The notes under the pieces: model-generated
Seen by the model: the letters and a program-made list of their open reading frames with translations, nothing else
Databases searched by the model: none
What the model was told of the DNA's origin: nothing
In this document: one piece after another, positions 61,746 through 64,000 of the stretch
Layout of the letters: each line of letters opens with the position of its first letter
Position numbering within the stretch: position 1 is the stretch's first letter
Assembly (NCBI GenBank): GCA_037200445.1
Contig: JBBCGH010000001.1
Location: 3,100,001-3,164,000 of the forward strand
Direction of reading: 5' to 3'
DNA: 64,000 nt
Source of the DNA: Alphaproteobacteria bacterium
Lineage (GTDB): Bacteria > Pseudomonadota > Alphaproteobacteria > Rhizobiales > Xanthobacteraceae
Translations under genes and position numbers: made by a program

Positions 61746-62066
61746 ATGAAGCGCTCGCGCAAAAAGAAACGCGCACGCCAACGCGGCGGCGGCTCGGCGA
61801 TCGTCGCCGGCCGCCTCACGCGCTGGACGCCTGTTCCGCCGAACTCACTCTTCATTGATGAGACACTCGCATTCTGGCAGCCCCGCGCGCAGCGTCAGCT
61901 CACACGCGAGGATGCACGCGAGATCATCGAGAATGTCGCCGGGTTCTTTTCGGTGCTTCTTGAATGGGATGCTGCGGAGCGCGAGGTGGCCGCAGCGCAG
62001 GGACTCTCACTTGAAGAGTTGATTCAACGCGAGCGTTCCGTCGGCGGAAAAACATCGGCCGCGTGA
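61746..62066 (+). CDS. Small hypothetical protein upstream of the serine recombinase
   Basis: A 106-residue protein with a very basic N-terminus (KRSRKKKRARQRGGGSAIV) followed by a helical acidic domain (LTREDAREIIENVAGFFSVL; AAQGLSLEELIQRERSVGG). DNA binding or regulation of the following recombinase is possible; unproven. It has the common location of small accessory ORFs next to large serine recombinases. Confidence 0.72.
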   Translation: MKRSRKKKRARQRGGGSAIVAGRLTRWTPVPPNSLFIDETLAFWQPRAQRQLTREDAREIIENVAGFFSVLLEWDAAEREVAAAQGLSLEELIQRERSVGGKTSAA

Positions 62067-62136
62067 ATGATTTGAATTGCGTGCAGACTCGCCGAGGCGC
62101 AGAATCTGAATCGACGCATGCGCGCCGAGGCTAACA

Positions 62137-63717
62137 ATGAGCAGCAACAACTTTTCAGCAAAGCCAGCAGTTCAATCGCTGACCAAAGCGCTCCTCTATG
62201 CGCGCGTCTCTTCCAAAGAGCAGGAGAAGGAAGGATTCTCGATCCCCGCGCAGATGAAGCTGCTGCGTGAGTACGCGACGGCTAACCGCATTAGCGTCGT
62301 GACCGACTATGTTGACATCGAGACTGCGAAGGAAAGCGGCCGTCCGAATTTCGAGGCGATGGTCACTTACCTCAAGACGCATCCGACCGTGCGGGCCTTG
62401 CTTGTTGAGAAGACTGACCGGCTCTATCGCAATCTCAAAGATTGGGTTCGCCTGGACGAGTTGGACATCCAGATTCATTTGGTCAAGGAAGGCGTCGTTC
62501 TCTCACGTGACTCGCGCTCATCGGAAAAGTTTGTGCACGGAATCAAAGTGCTGATGGCGAAGAATTATATCGACAACCTCTCCGAAGAAGCCCGCAAGGG
62601 TATGCAGGAAAAGGCCGAGCAAGGAATCTGGCCGACAGTCGCACCGCTTGGCTATCTCAATGTTCAGGGCCCGGATGGAAAGAAAATTATCGAGGTCGAT
62701 CCGAAGCTTGGACCGATCATCACCCATATGTTCGGATGGTACGCGACCGGAACGCTCTCGATCGCAGACCTCGCTGACAAAGTACGTTCCGCGGGGTTGG
62801 TCCACCGTAAGAGCGGCGCTGCGGTCCCGCGAAGCAAAGTACATTCAATCCTGCGCAACCCGCTGTATGCGGGCGATGTGGTTTGGAAGGGTCAATACTT
62901 TCGGGGCAAGCATCCGCCGCTTGTCACCCGCGCCCTATGGGATCGCGTGCAAGGCGTCCTAGATGGGCGCAACGCGAGCAGGTTGCGTAACGGCAAGCGG
63001 GATTTCGCGTTTGCAGGTGTCGTGAAGTGCGGCCACTGCGGCTGTGCCATGGTCGGCGAGATAAAAAAGAAACGTTACATCTACTATCATTGCACCGGTT
63101 GGAAGCAGAAGTGCCCCGAGCCGTATGTGCGCGAGGAAGTGCTTTCCGAGCGGTTTTCCGAAGTTCTTGGTCGACTCGGGTTCGGCGACGAAGCTCGCGA
63201 GTGGCTCACACGTGCACTGCGTGAAAGTCACGTGGACCAAGCCAAGGAGCATGCGGCCGCGATCGAGCGCCTGCAAACGGAATACGACGGGCTTCAGGCA
63301 CGCATACAGGCGGCGTACACCGACAAGCTCGACGGCAGCATCGACAAGGGAATGTTCGAGAGCCTCACGGCACGATGGCGAAAAGAGCAGACCCGCTTGC
63401 TTGACGAGATCGCCCTCCATCAAGTGGCCGATCAGGCATATTTGGACGAGGGCGTGCGACTCTTGGAGGTGGCATCAAATGCCCGGTGGATGTTTGGACG
63501 AAGGGAACCTTCCGATAAGCGTCGCCTCCTGAATTTCGTACTCTCGAACTCGACATGGCGCGACAACACGCTCACCCCGGAGTGGCGGCAGCCGTTTGAT
63601 TTGCTTGCAGAAACAGCCGCACTTGCGGCGGTCGAGACCGCGCGAGCAGGCGAAGATTCGGCTCGCTGTAAGGTTTGGCTCCCCGGGCCGGATTCGAACC
63701 AGCGACCAACCGGTTAA
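62137..63717 (+). CDS. Large serine recombinase reading into an attachment site
   Basis: A 526-residue site-specific recombinase. The resolvase domain has the catalytic serine in LLYARVSSKEQEKEG (Ser25); a Recombinase domain follows (SRSSEKFVHGIKVLMAKNY; LRNPLYAGDVVWKGQY). A zinc ribbon (CGHCGCAMVG ... YYHCTGWKQKC) and a coiled coil complete it. The last about fourteen residues (VWLPGPDSNQRPTG) are encoded by the antisense of a tRNA 3' end, so the natural C-terminus was replaced or extended at an integration junction. Confidence 0.9.
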   Translation: MSSNNFSAKPAVQSLTKALLYARVSSKEQEKEGFSIPAQMKLLREYATANRISVVTDYVDIETAKESGRPNFEAMVTYLKTHPTVRALLVEKTDRLYRNLKDWVRLDELDIQIHLVKEGVVLSRDSRSSEKFVHGIKVLMAKNYIDNLSEEARKGMQEKAEQGIWPTVAPLGYLNVQGPDGKKIIEVDPKLGPIITHMFGWYATGTLSIADLADKVRSAGLVHRKSGAAVPRSKVHSILRNPLYAGDVVWKGQYFRGKHPPLVTRALWDRVQGVLDGRNASRLRNGKRDFAFAGVVKCGHCGCAMVGEIKKKRYIYYHCTGWKQKCPEPYVREEVLSERFSEVLGRLGFGDEAREWLTRALRESHVDQAKEHAAAIERLQTEYDGLQARIQAAYTDKLDGSIDKGMFESLTARWRKEQTRLLDEIALHQVADQAYLDEGVRLLEVASNARWMFGRREPSDKRRLLNFVLSNSTWRDNTLTPEWRQPFDLLAETAALAAVETARAGEDSARCKVWLPGPDSNQRPTG

Positions 63718-63720
63718 CAG
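63676..63720 (-). other. tRNA-Asn(GUU) 3' fragment: attachment site
   Basis: On the minus strand the 45 bases read as the 3' half of a tRNA. They are an anticodon loop with CTGTTAA, the 3' anticodon stem CCGGT, a T-arm GCTGG-TTCGAAT-CCGGC, and an acceptor 3' strand ending GCCA. The 5' half is not present beyond 63720. This is the usual remnant left at one end of an element integrated in a tRNA gene; the integrase gene at 63923 supports this. The intact tRNA-Asn should lie at the other end of that element. Confidence 0.85.
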
Positions 63721-63722
63721 GC

Positions 63723-63739
63723 GTCGGGTACGTCCCGAC
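63723..63739. repeat. Short inverted repeat beside the attachment site
   Basis: GTCGGG and CCCGAC separated by TACGT, just beyond the tRNA fragment. It may be part of the att/arm-binding region; a terminator role is also possible. Confidence 0.35.
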
Positions 63740-63922
63740 CGTTGACGATATTGGCGAATTTCCGTTCCTGTATCAAGCCTTTGAATACACGTTACTTTCG
63801 CCAAAATTACGGATAAAATCCGACCTAGACCGATATAGGCAGAGATCGCTTCTCGCGGTCCCCGCGCGGTCCCGGGAAGGCCGCCGGGTAACGACCGGCA
63901 GGCCCTTACTTCGGAGAGGTCG

Positions 63923-64000
63923 ATGGCTCGAAAGCTGCTCACCGACAACACCATCAAGAACCTGAAGCCCGCTGCGGCGGGCAAGCGCTACTTTGTCCAC
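63923..64000 (+). CDS. P4-type tyrosine integrase, N-terminal part only
   Basis: The first 26 codons of an integrase (MARKLLTDNTIKNLKP and AAGKRYFVH) run off the window. This opening (LTDxxIKxLKP) is the DUF4102 N-terminal domain of P4-like integrases, which use tRNA genes as target. It begins 200 bases from the tRNA-Asn fragment, the standard arrangement of a genomic island end. The catalytic domain is outside the window. Confidence 0.8.
   Translation, partial: MARKLLTDNTIKNLKPAAAGKRYFVH

Noticed and set aside
63721-63800. 5' half of an intact tRNA-Asn gene continuing from the 3' fragment.
   Set aside because: The bases beyond 63720 do not match the D-arm or acceptor strand; the gene is only a 3' fragment.

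Overview
The window is high-GC DNA that looks like an alphaproteobacterium of the Bradyrhizobium/Rhodopseudomonas/Afipia group. This rests on the codon usage and on gene types common there: paired HdeA-like proteins, an Omp31-type porin, DUF4344 and DUF2254 proteins, and rhizobial-type relaxases. It is mostly accessory DNA: a mosaic of decayed genes, mobilization genes, three different site-specific recombinases and a large defence locus. No rRNA, complete tRNA or CRISPR array was seen.

Layout. 1-2 kb: a frameshifted remnant of a TraG/VirD4 coupling protein gene and a fragment of an alpha-hydroxy-acid oxidase gene. 2-13 kb: ordinary small exported and membrane genes (DUF4344 metallopeptidase, glycine-rich protein, ribbon-helix-helix protein, patatin plus DUF2254, K+ channel, beta-carbonic anhydrase, porin, two HdeA-like proteins). 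13-15.3 kb: decay zone with a start-less ORF, a DUF3302-HlyD remnant and a nuclease-like C-terminal fragment. 15.8-18.4 kb: a three-gene operon led by a protein with MORN-like repeats. 19-22.7 kb: tyrosine recombinase, XRE regulator, DUF2958, SRAP (YedK/HMCES) and small conserved genes. 23-30 kb: an exported protein followed by a 2156-residue repeat protein.

30.6-46 kb is the most interesting region. A complete DNA phosphorothioation locus, dndB-dndC-dndD-dndE-dndA, sits directly after a same-strand cluster: membrane protein, second DGQHR (DndB-like) protein, PLD-nuclease/SF2-helicase fusion, 65-aa protein, second DndD-like ATPase with a Cys-x-Cys motif, and 165-aa protein. An 864-residue protein combining two RNA-polymerase alpha-CTD-like segments with a sigma region-4-like helix-turn-helix follows. 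No recognisable dndFGH restriction genes are present. The upstream cluster is therefore the best candidate for an alternative effector module that reads the phosphorothioate mark.

46-64 kb is mobilization cargo. It holds a VirD4-type coupling protein with an unusually placed membrane segment, divergent from a MobA/MobL-type relaxase; a second K+ channel; several unrecognised proteins, one with an HEPN-like R-x4-H motif; a MobC-like protein and second relaxase behind a candidate oriT; a second DUF2958 gene; and a large serine recombinase. The recombinase ORF reads into a 45-bp tRNA-Asn(GUU) 3' fragment, an attachment site. Beyond it a P4-type tyrosine integrase gene starts and runs off the window. 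No mating-pair-formation (VirB) genes are visible, so the DNA seen here looks mobilizable rather than self-transmissible.
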